Below, in pieces: positions 6,511-13,096 of a DNA stretch of 20,961 bases. Each line of letters starts with the position of its first letter. Positions within the stretch are counted from its first letter, which is position 1. The stretch is taken from contig JAHFHC010000015.1 of assembly GCA_023247085.1 (NCBI GenBank), positions 1 through 20,961 on the forward strand, written 5' to 3'. This DNA comes from Microcaldota archaeon. GTDB lineage: Archaea > Micrarchaeota > Micrarchaeia > Norongarragalinales > UBA8480. The translations under genes were made by a program, and so were the position numbers. Below the pieces are notes generated by a model. It saw nothing but the letters and a program-made list of their open reading frames with translations, made no database searches and was not told the origin of the DNA.

Positions 6511-7011
6511 ATGGTTAAAAAAAGACGCGTAACTGTTGTAAACCAACGCGATGAAATTATTGGTTATAAATTTGATGAAGATTTGCTTCCGACTGACATT
6601 TACCGCGTTTCTACATTATGGCTAACTAATTCAAAAAGAGAAGTGCTATTAGCTCAACGCGCGTTTTCAAAGTCTCATGATCCCGGAAAATGGGGGCCAG
6701 CTGTTGCTGGAACAATCGAAGAAGGAGAAACCTACGAACAAAATATAGTGAAGGAAATTGAAGAAGAAATTGGGATAACTGAAATAATGTTGAAACTTGG
6801 TTCAAAACTTGAAAGAAAAGCAAAATATCACTATTTCGTACAATGGTTCTTTGCAACTCTTGATAAGCCGGCAGATTCATTTAAAATTCAAAAAAGCGAA
6901 GTGGAGCAAGTCAAGTGGTTTTCTAAAAAAGAGTTAATAAGCGAGCTTAAGAAAAACCCAGAAAAATTCCTAAGTTCAATTAAAGAATACATAACGCTAT
7001 TCATGCATTAA
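6511..7011 (+). CDS. Nudix hydrolase
   Basis: Hydrolase of a nucleoside-diphosphate-linked compound, 166 residues. The Nudix box runs from GTIEEGE to EIEEEIGI and fits GX5EX7REUXEEXGU, except that the usual Arg is Lys (K in IVKEIEEE). The Glu residues that bind the metal are intact. Residues before it (LWLTNSKREVLLAQRA, PGKWGPAVAG) have the layout of the isopentenyl-diphosphate isomerase-like Nudix branch. However, the catalytic Cys of type I IPP isomerase is not present, so that activity is unlikely. The substrate cannot be told from sequence. The ATG has a TATA-like element 27 bases upstream. Its last 15 bases overlap the 3' end of a small minus-strand ORF. Confidence 0.88.
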   Translation: MVKKRRVTVVNQRDEIIGYKFDEDLLPTDIYRVSTLWLTNSKREVLLAQRAFSKSHDPGKWGPAVAGTIEEGETYEQNIVKEIEEEIGITEIMLKLGSKLERKAKYHYFVQWFFATLDKPADSFKIQKSEVEQVKWFSKKELISELKKNPEKFLSSIKEYITLFMH

Positions 7012-7191
7012 AATTTGCCAGCGTTTTGGTCTGCATTTAACTCCGCCTTCTGCAGTTGTTTCAAAAAATCGGTGTTGGTTTACGGCGTCGCTTTTTTGTT
7101 TTGGCTTATCAATAAAAGAAGCACGAAATAGAAACTTGCTATCAAATTGTCTTAAATCCAGCCATTTCTCGCCGTTAATGTCAGCATGCAA
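6997..7191 (-). CDS. Small hypothetical protein (64 aa)
   Basis: A 64-residue basic ORF fills an otherwise empty 224-base gap between the Nudix gene and the gene ending at 7236. The composition is protein-like (LDLRQFDSKFLFRASFIDK, a C-terminal CRPKRWQILMHE), with no signal peptide or membrane helix and a single Cys. A TATA-like GATAAATC lies about 25 bases before the ATG on the minus strand. Its 3' end overlaps the convergent Nudix gene by 15 bases, and it lies 44 bases beyond the stop codon of the upstream gene on the same strand. I do not recognise a family. It may be a real short gene or a chance ORF. Confidence 0.4.
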   Translation of the reverse strand: MHADINGEKWLDLRQFDSKFLFRASFIDKPKQKSDAVNQHRFFETTAEGGVKCRPKRWQILMHE

Positions 7192-7235
7192 AACAGAAAA
7201 ATAGGTGTGACTGATTTATCTATGACTACATTAAC

Positions 7236-7985
7236 TTATATTTTTTTGACTTTCTTCTTTAAAGCAGCCGCTTGTGCTAAGGCAGAATTAAAAAATGCTA
7301 TTTTATCTGGCTTCACTCTTGCACGGTCTTCTGGCCATAATTTCTTAAACCATTTCCTTACAACTTCTGCATCGATAAACACCCCGCGTCGTGTGGTTTT
7401 GCGTGAAGGACTATTGTAGCGTACCTGATCTAGAAAATAAGGTGCGTCTGGCTTGATTGAATCAGTTTCGTATTTTGCACGAACATGAGTTGTAAATAAT
7501 TGATCTGGAAACGCGGACAATGGTTTACTAATAAAAACTGCAATTGGGCGTTCCACACGCCAACCTAAACGTGCAGTTTCATGTAATAAGAACCCTTCTT
7601 CCAATGGCGAGGTATAATCTCGAGATTTTACAACTCTGCGCATGACGACCAAAGGTGCTTTTCTTTCACTAGATGTTATTTCAAATGGTCCAGAAGTGCG
7701 GTGAAAAGTTCTTCTACCTGTTGTTAAGCCGCGGTTAGTAGCGGTAATATCTTTTGCACTACTGTGTTCCATTGCACGATTTGCTGTATTTTCTCGATTC
7801 ATCATCTCAACTACGTCATGCACACTTACTTTCTTAGCATGTGGAAATAATACTAGGTGCCCGTGATTCGTCTTAGCAACAGTAAATCTACTTTCGCTAT
7901 GTTCAACTTCATGCACAGATTTAACTCGAATATTGTGGTGGTTTTGTTGATGAGCTTGTACCATTCGCCTGAAACTTTTTAGCAT
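7236..7985 (-). CDS. Hypothetical basic protein
   Basis: Protein of 249 residues, rich in Arg, Lys and His, with no signal peptide or membrane helix. The N terminus is His-rich (HQQNHHN, HEVEHSES, TNHGHLV). A central stretch, APLVVMRRVVKSRDYTSPLEEGFLLHETARLGWRVERPIAVF, has the spacing of the N-lobe of a kinase-like fold: strand with Lys, a Glu-containing helix, then G-x-x-V-x-x-P-I. No catalytic HxD loop or DFG-like motif follows, so a working kinase is not supported. The C terminus is Lys-rich (ALKKKVKKI). A TATA-like TTTTTTAAAAA lies about 25 bases before the ATG. I do not recognise the family; the length and position make it a likely real gene. Confidence 0.6.
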   Translation of the reverse strand: MLKSFRRMVQAHQQNHHNIRVKSVHEVEHSESRFTVAKTNHGHLVLFPHAKKVSVHDVVEMMNRENTANRAMEHSSAKDITATNRGLTTGRRTFHRTSGPFEITSSERKAPLVVMRRVVKSRDYTSPLEEGFLLHETARLGWRVERPIAVFISKPLSAFPDQLFTTHVRAKYETDSIKPDAPYFLDQVRYNSPSRKTTRRGVFIDAEVVRKWFKKLWPEDRARVKPDKIAFFNSALAQAAALKKKVKKI

Positions 7986-8004
7986 TAAGCTGTTAATCCA
8001 TGGT

Positions 8005-8015
8005 TTTTAAAAAAG
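8005..8015 (-). promoter_or_regulatory. TATA-like box for the gene at 7236-7985
   Basis: An A/T palindrome (TTTTTAAAAAA on the plus strand) is centred about 25 bases before the ATG at 7985. The rest of 7986-8077 contains no gene that I can support. Confidence 0.45.
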
Positions 8016-8091
8016 CAACCGGTTTTCTAATGTCCTTCATTTATTCAAGCGGGGCGCTAGCTATTAATAATAAAGAACGCCGGGGACGAGA

Positions 8092-8152
8092 TTTTCAAGC
8101 TCTTGCGGTTTTCTTTTCCGTAAGGCTTTTCTTTTTTTAAAAGAAAAGGTTT
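8092..8152 (-). other. Non-canonical T-loop intron (about 61 nt) of tRNA-Ser
   Basis: The two T-stem strands are separated by about 70 bases where 7 are expected. Removing 8152-8092 gives the standard T loop TTCGAAT, with the insertion at 59/60. In this register T54-T55-C56-G57 can pair with intron bases TGAA (8097-8094). That leaves three-base bulges A58-A59^A and A-A^T60, cut in the usual place. The inner helix is weak, so this is closer to a relaxed bulge-helix-loop. Because the flanks are similar, cutting after position 56, 57 or 58 would give the same or an equally standard loop. The interior holds a 10-bp hairpin, CTTTTCTTTT/AAAAGAAAAG (8148-8126). Confidence 0.75.
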
Positions 8153-8184
8153 TTCGAACTCGCAATCCCTTGCGGGAACTAGCT

Positions 8185-8246
8185 AACTAGTAAAAATGCG
8201 GTTTTAGAATTGACTGTTTTTGTGTGTGCAATTCGCCGTTTTTTAA
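8185..8246 (-). other. Canonical anticodon-loop intron (62 nt) of tRNA-Ser
   Basis: The intron lies between positions 37 and 38. A bulge-helix-bulge can be drawn. The 5' bulge is A36-G37^T and the 3' bulge is T-T^A38, each cut between its second and third base. The central helix pairs exon CTTG with intron CTAG (three pairs and one U-U mismatch). The inner helix is TAAAAA/TTTTTA. Further in, CGG/CCG and GAATTG/CAATTC extend the intron hairpin. This is the standard archaeal splicing-endonuclease target. Confidence 0.82.
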
Positions 8247-8397
8247 CTCAAGGCTAGCGCATTGCCGTTCTGCCACCCCGGCATTTTCGGCAAAAATAAT
8301 TAGGCGCCAATTGTTTATTATTGCTGTGCCAGCGGGTTTCATTGCCGCTTGGTTCAAGTTAGTTTTAATAACTCAGTGTGATTTATTTTTTATTCTC

Positions 8398-8763
8398 ATG
8401 AAATTTAAATTAAAAGATAGGGCAAATCACGATAATGGTAAACCGCGTGTCATTGGGAAGCGTAAACCTAGTCCGACTTTTCTAAGGCATTATGAAAGTG
8501 GCAGGCTGCCTTTAGAAGAACAAATTGAGCACAAGATTATATTGCGCCGTTTATTAGCAAATCGTCAAACTGAAGCTGACCTTACTCAGCCAAGTATAAG
8601 GGGAGCCAAGGCTGAAGGGCTTAAACTTTCTTTGCAAAACGCATTGCGAACGCTATTGGATAATAGAATTGTGCAGCGTACTCGCGGGGGAGAATCGGTA
8701 TATTCTATTGCGCCTGACCACTTGACGCACGTTAAATATTATCTTACAAGAAAAGCTAAATAA
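8398..8763 (+). CDS. Small basic protein, probable winged-helix DNA-binding domain
   Basis: Protein of 121 residues starting at the ATG at 8398. The frame is open upstream to 8224, but that part overlaps the tRNA-Ser gene on the other strand and reads as non-protein, so the shorter start is chosen. A TATA-like GTTTTAATA (8362-8370) lies about 31 bases before it. Residues 1-35 are very basic (RVIGKRKPSPTFLRHY). About 45-115 look like a winged helix: helices EEQIEHKIILRRLL and LKLSLQNALRTLLDN, then a beta wing, IVQRTRGGESVYSIAPD. No ligand-binding domain is attached. It may be a local transcription regulator or another nucleic-acid-binding protein; the family is not recognised. Confidence 0.6.
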   Translation: MKFKLKDRANHDNGKPRVIGKRKPSPTFLRHYESGRLPLEEQIEHKIILRRLLANRQTEADLTQPSIRGAKAEGLKLSLQNALRTLLDNRIVQRTRGGESVYSIAPDHLTHVKYYLTRKAK

Positions 8764-8784
8764 CAACTCAAAAAAATTAGTTCC

Positions 8785-8795
8785 TTTTTTTTTTT
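8785..8795 (+). terminator. Oligo-T terminator for the winged-helix-like gene
   Basis: A run of eleven T residues starts 21 bases after the stop codon at 8761-8763. It overlaps the last bases of the convergent uS10 gene by two. Confidence 0.55.
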
Positions 8796-9099
8796 AGCTT
8801 AGAGTCATTTCAATGTGAACTGAATAAGGGAATCGCATTCTCATGACTTCACGGAGAACTCGGTCATCTGCATCTATTTCAATCAAGCGCTTATGAATGC
8901 GTAATTCCCACTTTTCGTAAGTGTCTGAACCATCCCCACAAGGGGTTTTACGAGTAGAGATCTTTAAGTGTTTAGTTGGCAAGGGAACTGGCCCTTTTAT
9001 GGCTACGCCTGCGCGTTTTGTTATTTCCCGAATCTGCGAGCATACGTCGTCAAGTTCAGGAACATTTTGACTTTCTAGTTTAATACGTGCTTTTCCCAT
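8794..9099 (-). CDS. rps10: Ribosomal protein uS10
   Basis: Small-subunit ribosomal protein, 101 residues, the usual archaeal length. Recognisable segments include KARIKLESQNVPELDDVC, the loop GPVPLPTKHLKISTRKTP that reaches into 16S rRNA, YEKWELRIHKRLIEI, and the C-terminal VHIEMTL strand. In archaea this gene commonly follows the elongation factor 1A gene, as here, with 75 bases between them. A TATA-like T/A stretch (minus strand, around 9122) lies about 25 bases before the ATG, so it may also have its own promoter. Confidence 0.96.
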   Translation of the reverse strand: MGKARIKLESQNVPELDDVCSQIREITKRAGVAIKGPVPLPTKHLKISTRKTPCGDGSDTYEKWELRIHKRLIEIDADDRVLREVMRMRFPYSVHIEMTLS

Positions 9100-9174
9100 G
9101 TTTCAAAAATCACAAATAAATTAAAAAAAAATCAAAAAGCTAAATTGACCATTTTCTATTTTTGGTTTTTAGCT

Positions 9175-10452
9175 TTAAGCGGTTGCTTTTCGTGGAACCA
9201 CTTCTAGAATGATTCCAGCTGCAACAGTTTGCCCCATGTCCCTCATGGCAAAACGGCCAAGAGCGGGGAAGTCGCTGTACTTCTCTGCACAAACTGGTTT
9301 AGTTGGTCGAATTTTAACAATTGCAACGTCTCCAGTTTTAATGAAATCGGGGTTCTTTTGCATTGTACCGCCGGTTTTTGGATCTTTCTTTTCAACTATT
9401 TCGCTAATTGTACACGCGATTTGAGCAGTGTGCAAGTGAAATACTGGAGTATAGTTCTTTCCAATTGCGGTTGGGTGGTTTAACACCACTATTTGCGCAG
9501 TGAATTCTTCAACTACCATTGGAGGTGACTTCGGGTCGCCGATTACGCTTCCGCGTTTAATTGCTTTTTTGTCAATGCCTTTAATTACGAATCCAACATT
9601 GTCTCCTGGAATTGCTTGAGTTAATTGTTGGTGGTGCATTTCAATGCTTTTTACTTCGCCTGAAAGCCCTTCTGGCATGACAATTATGTTCGTATTTGGT
9701 TTTAAGATTCCAGCTTCAACTCTGCCGACTGGAACTGTGCCTTGGCCAGTGATTGTAAAGACTTCTTGAATTGGCAATCGAAGTGGTTTGTCTGTTGGTT
9801 TTGGCGGGACAGTTAAGTTTTCAAAAGCTTCTAGTAAAGTTGGCCCCGAATACCACGCCATTTTGTCGCTTTTCTTGGCGATGTTGTCTCCGGTGTAAGC
9901 TGAGTAGGGTATGAATGGGATTGTGTCAACTTTGTACCCCATTGGCTTGAGTTTAGCAACGAGTGCTTGTTTAGTTTCCTCGTATTTTAAGCGGTCGAAG
10001 TTAACTGCGTCCATTTTGTTAATTGCAATAATGAATTGTTGTACTCCTAGCACTTTAAGCAAGAACGCGTGTTCAATTGTTTGTGCTTGTACTCCGTCTT
10101 TTGCAGAGCATACTAGCACAGCTGCATCTGCTTGTGATGCGCCGGTAATCATGTTTTTGACAAAGTCTTTGTGTCCGGGCGCGTCGATGATTGTAAAGTA
10201 GTATTTTTGTGTGTGGAAATCTTTGTGGGCGATGTCAATGGTAACTCCACGTTCACGTTCTTCTTTGAGTTGATCCATAGCAAAGGCGAATTCAAAAGTT
10301 GCTTTGCCGACTTTTGCTGCTTCTTCTTTTAACTTACGCAAGTCGTTTTCGCTTAGTGCGCCAGTATCGTATAAAATGCGTCCAACGGTTGTTGACTTTC
10401 CATGGTCAACGTGACCAGTAAAAATTAAGTTCAAGTGTGGTTTTTCTGCCAT
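9175..10452 (-). CDS. tuf: Elongation factor 1-alpha (aEF1A)
   Basis: GTPase that brings aminoacyl-tRNA to the ribosome, 425 residues, normal for archaea. The GTP-binding motifs are intact: P-loop GHVDHGKST (13-21), switch II DAPGH (90-94), NKMD (145-148) and the G5 segment YSAYTGDNI. Domains II (about 220-310, QEVFTITGQGTVPVGRVE) and III (about 315-425, ending GRFAMRDMGQTVAAGIILEV) are complete. Unlike most genes here, it has a strong Shine-Dalgarno sequence, AGGAGG, eight bases before the ATG. It also has a TATA box far upstream (10603-10594), which implies a leader of about 115 bases. uS10 follows. Confidence 0.97.
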   Translation of the reverse strand: MAEKPHLNLIFTGHVDHGKSTTVGRILYDTGALSENDLRKLKEEAAKVGKATFEFAFAMDQLKEERERGVTIDIAHKDFHTQKYYFTIIDAPGHKDFVKNMITGASQADAAVLVCSAKDGVQAQTIEHAFLLKVLGVQQFIIAINKMDAVNFDRLKYEETKQALVAKLKPMGYKVDTIPFIPYSAYTGDNIAKKSDKMAWYSGPTLLEAFENLTVPPKPTDKPLRLPIQEVFTITGQGTVPVGRVEAGILKPNTNIIVMPEGLSGEVKSIEMHHQQLTQAIPGDNVGFVIKGIDKKAIKRGSVIGDPKSPPMVVEEFTAQIVVLNHPTAIGKNYTPVFHLHTAQIACTISEIVEKKDPKTGGTMQKNPDFIKTGDVAIVKIRPTKPVCAEKYSDFPALGRFAMRDMGQTVAAGIILEVVPRKATA

Positions 10453-10460
10453 TTTAAATT

Positions 10461-10466
10461 CCTCCT
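10461..10466 (-). promoter_or_regulatory. Shine-Dalgarno sequence of EF1A
   Basis: The minus strand reads AGGAGG, ending eight bases before the ATG at 10452. It fixes the start and is one of only two clear Shine-Dalgarno sites seen in the window. Confidence 0.85.
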
Positions 10467-10514
10467 ATAATCTAGTTGAAAAATTTTTTCTTTTTTTTCT
10501 GCCGCGCATTAATG

Positions 10515-10553
10515 GTGACGAAGACAACTATAAGCCGATCTTCAACCAGTCAC
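10515..10553 (-). promoter_or_regulatory. Stem-loop in the EF1A leader
   Basis: On the minus strand GTGAC (10553-10549) pairs with GTCAC (10519-10515), and GAAGA (10543-10539) pairs with TCTTC (10524-10520). A five-base bulge (TGGTT) lies on one side only, and the loop has 14 bases. It falls between the inferred transcription start (near 10571) and the Shine-Dalgarno site, so it would be part of the EF1A mRNA leader. It matches no riboswitch class that I recognise. Confidence 0.4.
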
Positions 10554-10593
10554 TTCAAAAGCTAAAACGGTGAATTAATTGAGCGTAAACTCA

Positions 10594-10603
10594 TTTAAAA
10601 GCC
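10594..10603 (-). promoter_or_regulatory. TATA box for EF1A
   Basis: The minus strand reads CTTTTAAATG, a good archaeal TATA element, 27 bases past the Lon-like gene's stop codon. The predicted start of transcription is near 10571, which leaves a leader of about 115 bases before the EF1A ATG. Confidence 0.5.
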
Positions 10604-10629
10604 TTAGCTATGGTCTTTTTCTTTACTGG

Positions 10630-12744
10630 TTATCTTCTTCGTTTTTGTAATCTTTCTCGGCTAGTTTCAATTTTTGCACTTTTTTGATTCTTTAACGTAG
10701 ATATTTTTTCTTTGCCTTGCTTATATTTTTGTCGTAATTTGTTATAAGTTGCTTCGCTAATTCTCCCGCTTATAAGGGCTTCATCTAGTTTGTCTGCTAA
10801 TTCGAGTCTACTTAGCGGTGGTTTGCTTTTTATTTTTGAGAAAAGCGCAACTATCAGCGTAATTATTCCGATGCCGATTATGCTGATGGCAATTACTTGT
10901 AATATTCCTGCATTTTGATTGGCGGTTGTTGTTATTACTGTTGAAACAACTGGTTCAGTTTGTTGGCTTGGTGTGCTTGTTAAAGGAAGTGTTGTGTTTA
11001 AGTCAACTGTCCGGTTTTTTGTTGGCCGCGGATTCAGAAATTCGGCGTTTAGAGTTTGTCGCGCAGTTTGAAATCCTTCTGCTAATTTTGTCAAACGTAA
11101 TGCACTGGCGAGTGAACTTAAGTCACTTGAGCGGTTTGCTTCTTGCATATTGAAAAGCGCGTTGCCGTAATAAAGTTCAGCCCAAGGCGATTCATCTGCA
11201 TTTGCATATATATTTTCGGTTTTAATTTTTTCAATTTCACTTGTAATTATTTGCGGGCTTTTTGTGCTAGTTATGAATGCAAATCTATCAGCTGATAAAA
11301 CGAATTGCAAGTCAAAAGCAGCTGCAACGTAATCTCCATTTGCTATTTCATGTTTAGCAGTGCGTAAATGCCATTGTATTTCAGTGTCTGTAGATTGGTT
11401 GGCAATTTCTTGGCTTTGTACGAGCAAATCAAGCGAATATTCGCGCGCGTTAAATTCATTTATGCTATTGCCATTGATACCTTTACTGTATTGAAATAAC
11501 TTTTTAGAAGCGTCAAACCATGCTTTGGCGTTGTAGTAGCTGCGTAGATTACTGATTGAAACTGCGTGCGTATTTGCAAATTCAGCTTTAACCTCTTCTA
11601 AGCGAGTAGCTGCCCACCAGTAACGTAATTGTGCAGCTGCAACTTGTTCGTAATTCTTGTCATTTATTGGAATCGTTCGGTTATATGTTGTAATTTCGGT
11701 TTGTAAATTTGAAACCATGTTCGAAAAATCAGCGGGGGTTGTACCCTCGGCATTTACTGTTTGTAGAGTTATTTTTGCAAGGAAAGCTGAGTTTGCAGCC
11801 GTGTAGTAATAGCCTTTATTTGCGGCTTCTTTTGCGTTTTTAATTGAAATGTTTACTGCCCTAAGAACCGCTTTCACTTGATTATTACTATCTTGAACTC
11901 CATTCTGTTCTACAACTAACTTAGCTTCTAATTTTGTTAATTCACTTTGTACGTTTTCAATTTCTTCAAATGCAATTTGTTTAAAGTGTTCAGTTTTCTG
12001 TGTTGCAGTAAAAGGAATAAGTACGAGTGGTTTAATTGCAAATTCAGGCGCATCTACTGTGCTTCCGGTTTCAGTGTAAGCGTATTTCAATGCGGTTTCA
12101 AGCGTTGGTACTTCCACTACTTGAAGTTTGCCTCCAGAAATTTCGCGTGCAAATAAAACATAGTCAATTCCATCGTTGTTACTTTGACCGCTAGCTATAA
12201 TCATTAACTTAATTTTCTGCGTTTGATTAGCCCCAATTAGTTTTTCTTCTACTCCGCCTACTTTTTCAGTTGTTCCCTCTTCGCCAATTGCGCCGGTAAT
12301 AGTCATGTCTGTGCGTATGTTTGGCGCGCTTGAATTAGCTAGGTGGAGTAACTCGTTGTAAATGGCAACTGCAAACGCAACTCCACCTGATGGTCCGTCA
12401 ATAACTTGTGCTTCGCTGTCTATGTCGACATTTATGTCAATATTGTTAATATTCACTTTGCTTAATACACTCGCTGCGCGTGCAGCGGTTCTAATTGAAT
12501 CTTCGGTTTCAGGCGTTAACAAGGAGCCCTTGATATCCGTGCGAATTTTACCTGTTCCAGGCTGTGCGGTCACAATAAAGGGGGTAATTATGCCTTTACC
12601 TTGGTTGTCAACAGCGGGCGCGTAGACTGTTGTGGCTGCATTTGCCAGCGTAGCGCTAGTAACTAATACAATGCTAAATAGCGATATAACAAATAGCGCT
12701 GTAACAAGGCTGATTGGAGCTAAGCGTAATGTTTTGAAATTCAT
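10630..12744 (-). CDS. Secreted, membrane-anchored Lon-type (S16) serine protease without ATPase
   Basis: Protein of 704 residues. A signal peptide (about 1-36, ending LANA-A) sends it outside the cell. Residues 40-235 are a Lon proteolytic domain: catalytic Ser is S119 in DGPSGGVAFAVAI and catalytic Lys is K168 in GGVEEKLIGA, 49 residues later, near the spacing in Lon. No AAA+ ATPase motifs exist, which makes sense outside the cytoplasm. About 245-600 is a long, mostly helical region with many Asn-X-Ser/Thr sites. A Thr/Ser/Pro-rich stretch precedes a transmembrane helix (about 613-635) and a basic cytoplasmic tail of about 69 residues (KLDEALISGRISEATYNKL, ERLQKRRR). Similar ATPase-free Lon-domain surface proteins are known in archaea. 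The substrate is unknown. A TATA box lies about 28 bases before the ATG. Confidence 0.85.
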   Translation of the reverse strand: MNFKTLRLAPISLVTALFVISLFSIVLVTSATLANAATTVYAPAVDNQGKGIITPFIVTAQPGTGKIRTDIKGSLLTPETEDSIRTAARAASVLSKVNINNIDINVDIDSEAQVIDGPSGGVAFAVAIYNELLHLANSSAPNIRTDMTITGAIGEEGTTEKVGGVEEKLIGANQTQKIKLMIIASGQSNNDGIDYVLFAREISGGKLQVVEVPTLETALKYAYTETGSTVDAPEFAIKPLVLIPFTATQKTEHFKQIAFEEIENVQSELTKLEAKLVVEQNGVQDSNNQVKAVLRAVNISIKNAKEAANKGYYYTAANSAFLAKITLQTVNAEGTTPADFSNMVSNLQTEITTYNRTIPINDKNYEQVAAAQLRYWWAATRLEEVKAEFANTHAVSISNLRSYYNAKAWFDASKKLFQYSKGINGNSINEFNAREYSLDLLVQSQEIANQSTDTEIQWHLRTAKHEIANGDYVAAAFDLQFVLSADRFAFITSTKSPQIITSEIEKIKTENIYANADESPWAELYYGNALFNMQEANRSSDLSSLASALRLTKLAEGFQTARQTLNAEFLNPRPTKNRTVDLNTTLPLTSTPSQQTEPVVSTVITTTANQNAGILQVIAISIIGIGIITLIVALFSKIKSKPPLSRLELADKLDEALISGRISEATYNKLRQKYKQGKEKISTLKNQKSAKIETSRERLQKRRR

Positions 12745-12764
12745 AACACAAGTAATGTTTTTGA

Positions 12765-12777
12765 TGCTTTTAAAATT
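12765..12777 (-). promoter_or_regulatory. TATA box for the Lon-like protease gene
   Basis: The minus strand reads CAATTTTAAAAGC, centred about 27 bases before the ATG at 12744, so the message is probably leaderless. Confidence 0.5.
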
Positions 12778-12817
12778 GGTGTTTTAAAAAAGTGCGTGGT
12801 CTTTCGATTTTATGTTT

Positions 12818-13075
12818 TTATTTACCTAGCGTTTTTTTCAATGCGTTTAACTCATGGCTTGAAATAATAAATTCAATTGAACGTAGTTCTGCCATTAGTG
12901 AGTAGTAAGTGAGTTTAGCATGACATTTGTTTAGCCCGATATCCGCAAGTTTTTCAACTGATTGTACATAGTTTGGCCTTGTGTCAAATGTTTTGTCAAG
13001 CGAATAAACAAGCTTATCTGGCGTTAAGTCAATATAGCCTGTTTTTTCTCCATTGGTTATAACGTATCTTGGCAT
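12818..13075 (-). CDS. Hypothetical protein (85 aa)
   Basis: Small soluble protein of 85 residues, MPRYVITNGEKTGYIDLTP at the start and a helical C-terminal half (LMAELRSIEFIISSHELNALKKTL). One Cys, no signal peptide, no membrane helix and no known motif. The start is supported by a TATA element centred 26 bases upstream. That element sits exactly midway to the divergent trpS start, so the two genes may be transcribed from one promoter region. The codon use looks ordinary. I do not recognise the family. Confidence 0.6.
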   Translation of the reverse strand: MPRYVITNGEKTGYIDLTPDKLVYSLDKTFDTRPNYVQSVEKLADIGLNKCHAKLTYYSLMAELRSIEFIISSHELNALKKTLGK

Positions 13076-13096
13076 AGAATAAATAAGGCAGAGGAG

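Larger units (their letters stand above)
8078..8282 (-). tRNA. tRNA-Ser(UGA) with two introns
   Basis: Found by folding. From 8282 downward: acceptor 5' strand GCCGGGG (8282-8276), TG, a D arm with stem GCA/TGC and GG in its loop (8273-8259), and anticodon stem CTAGC (8257-8253) pairing with GCTAG (8183-8179). The anticodon loop is CTTGAG plus A (8252-8247, 8184), giving anticodon TGA. A long class II variable arm follows, TCCC-GCAA-GGGA (8177-8166). T stem GCGAG (8163-8159) pairs with CTCGT (8090-8086), acceptor 3' strand CCCCGGC is at 8085-8079, and discriminator G is at 8078. GCCGGGG, the long variable arm and discriminator G are serine tRNA traits. CCA is not encoded. Two insertions interrupt the fold: 8185-8246 after position 37 and about 8092-8152 in the T loop. 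Removing them leaves an 82-nt tRNA. Confidence 0.88.

Noticed and set aside
6511-7011. Type I isopentenyl-diphosphate isomerase
   Set aside because: The Nudix layout is similar, but the catalytic Cys motif is missing; only a general Nudix hydrolase is supported.
7186-7419. Plus-strand ORF of 77 codons
   Set aside because: It lies almost wholly over the antisense of the 249-residue gene and reads as low-quality protein; treated as a shadow.
8300-8375. Possible second tRNA (a GGTTCAAGTT T-arm-like string at 8351-8360)
   Set aside because: No acceptor or anticodon stem could be paired around it on either strand.
8224-8397. Longer start for the winged-helix-like gene (58 extra residues)
   Set aside because: This stretch lies over the tRNA-Ser 5' half and its flank on the other strand and reads as Cys/Ala/Phe-rich non-homologous sequence; the ATG at 8398 with an upstream TATA-like box is more plausible.
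10606-10620. Third copy of the ATGGTCT promoter motif
   Set aside because: Only TATGGTCT is shared, it lies just past the Lon-like stop codon on the plus strand and no plus-strand gene follows.
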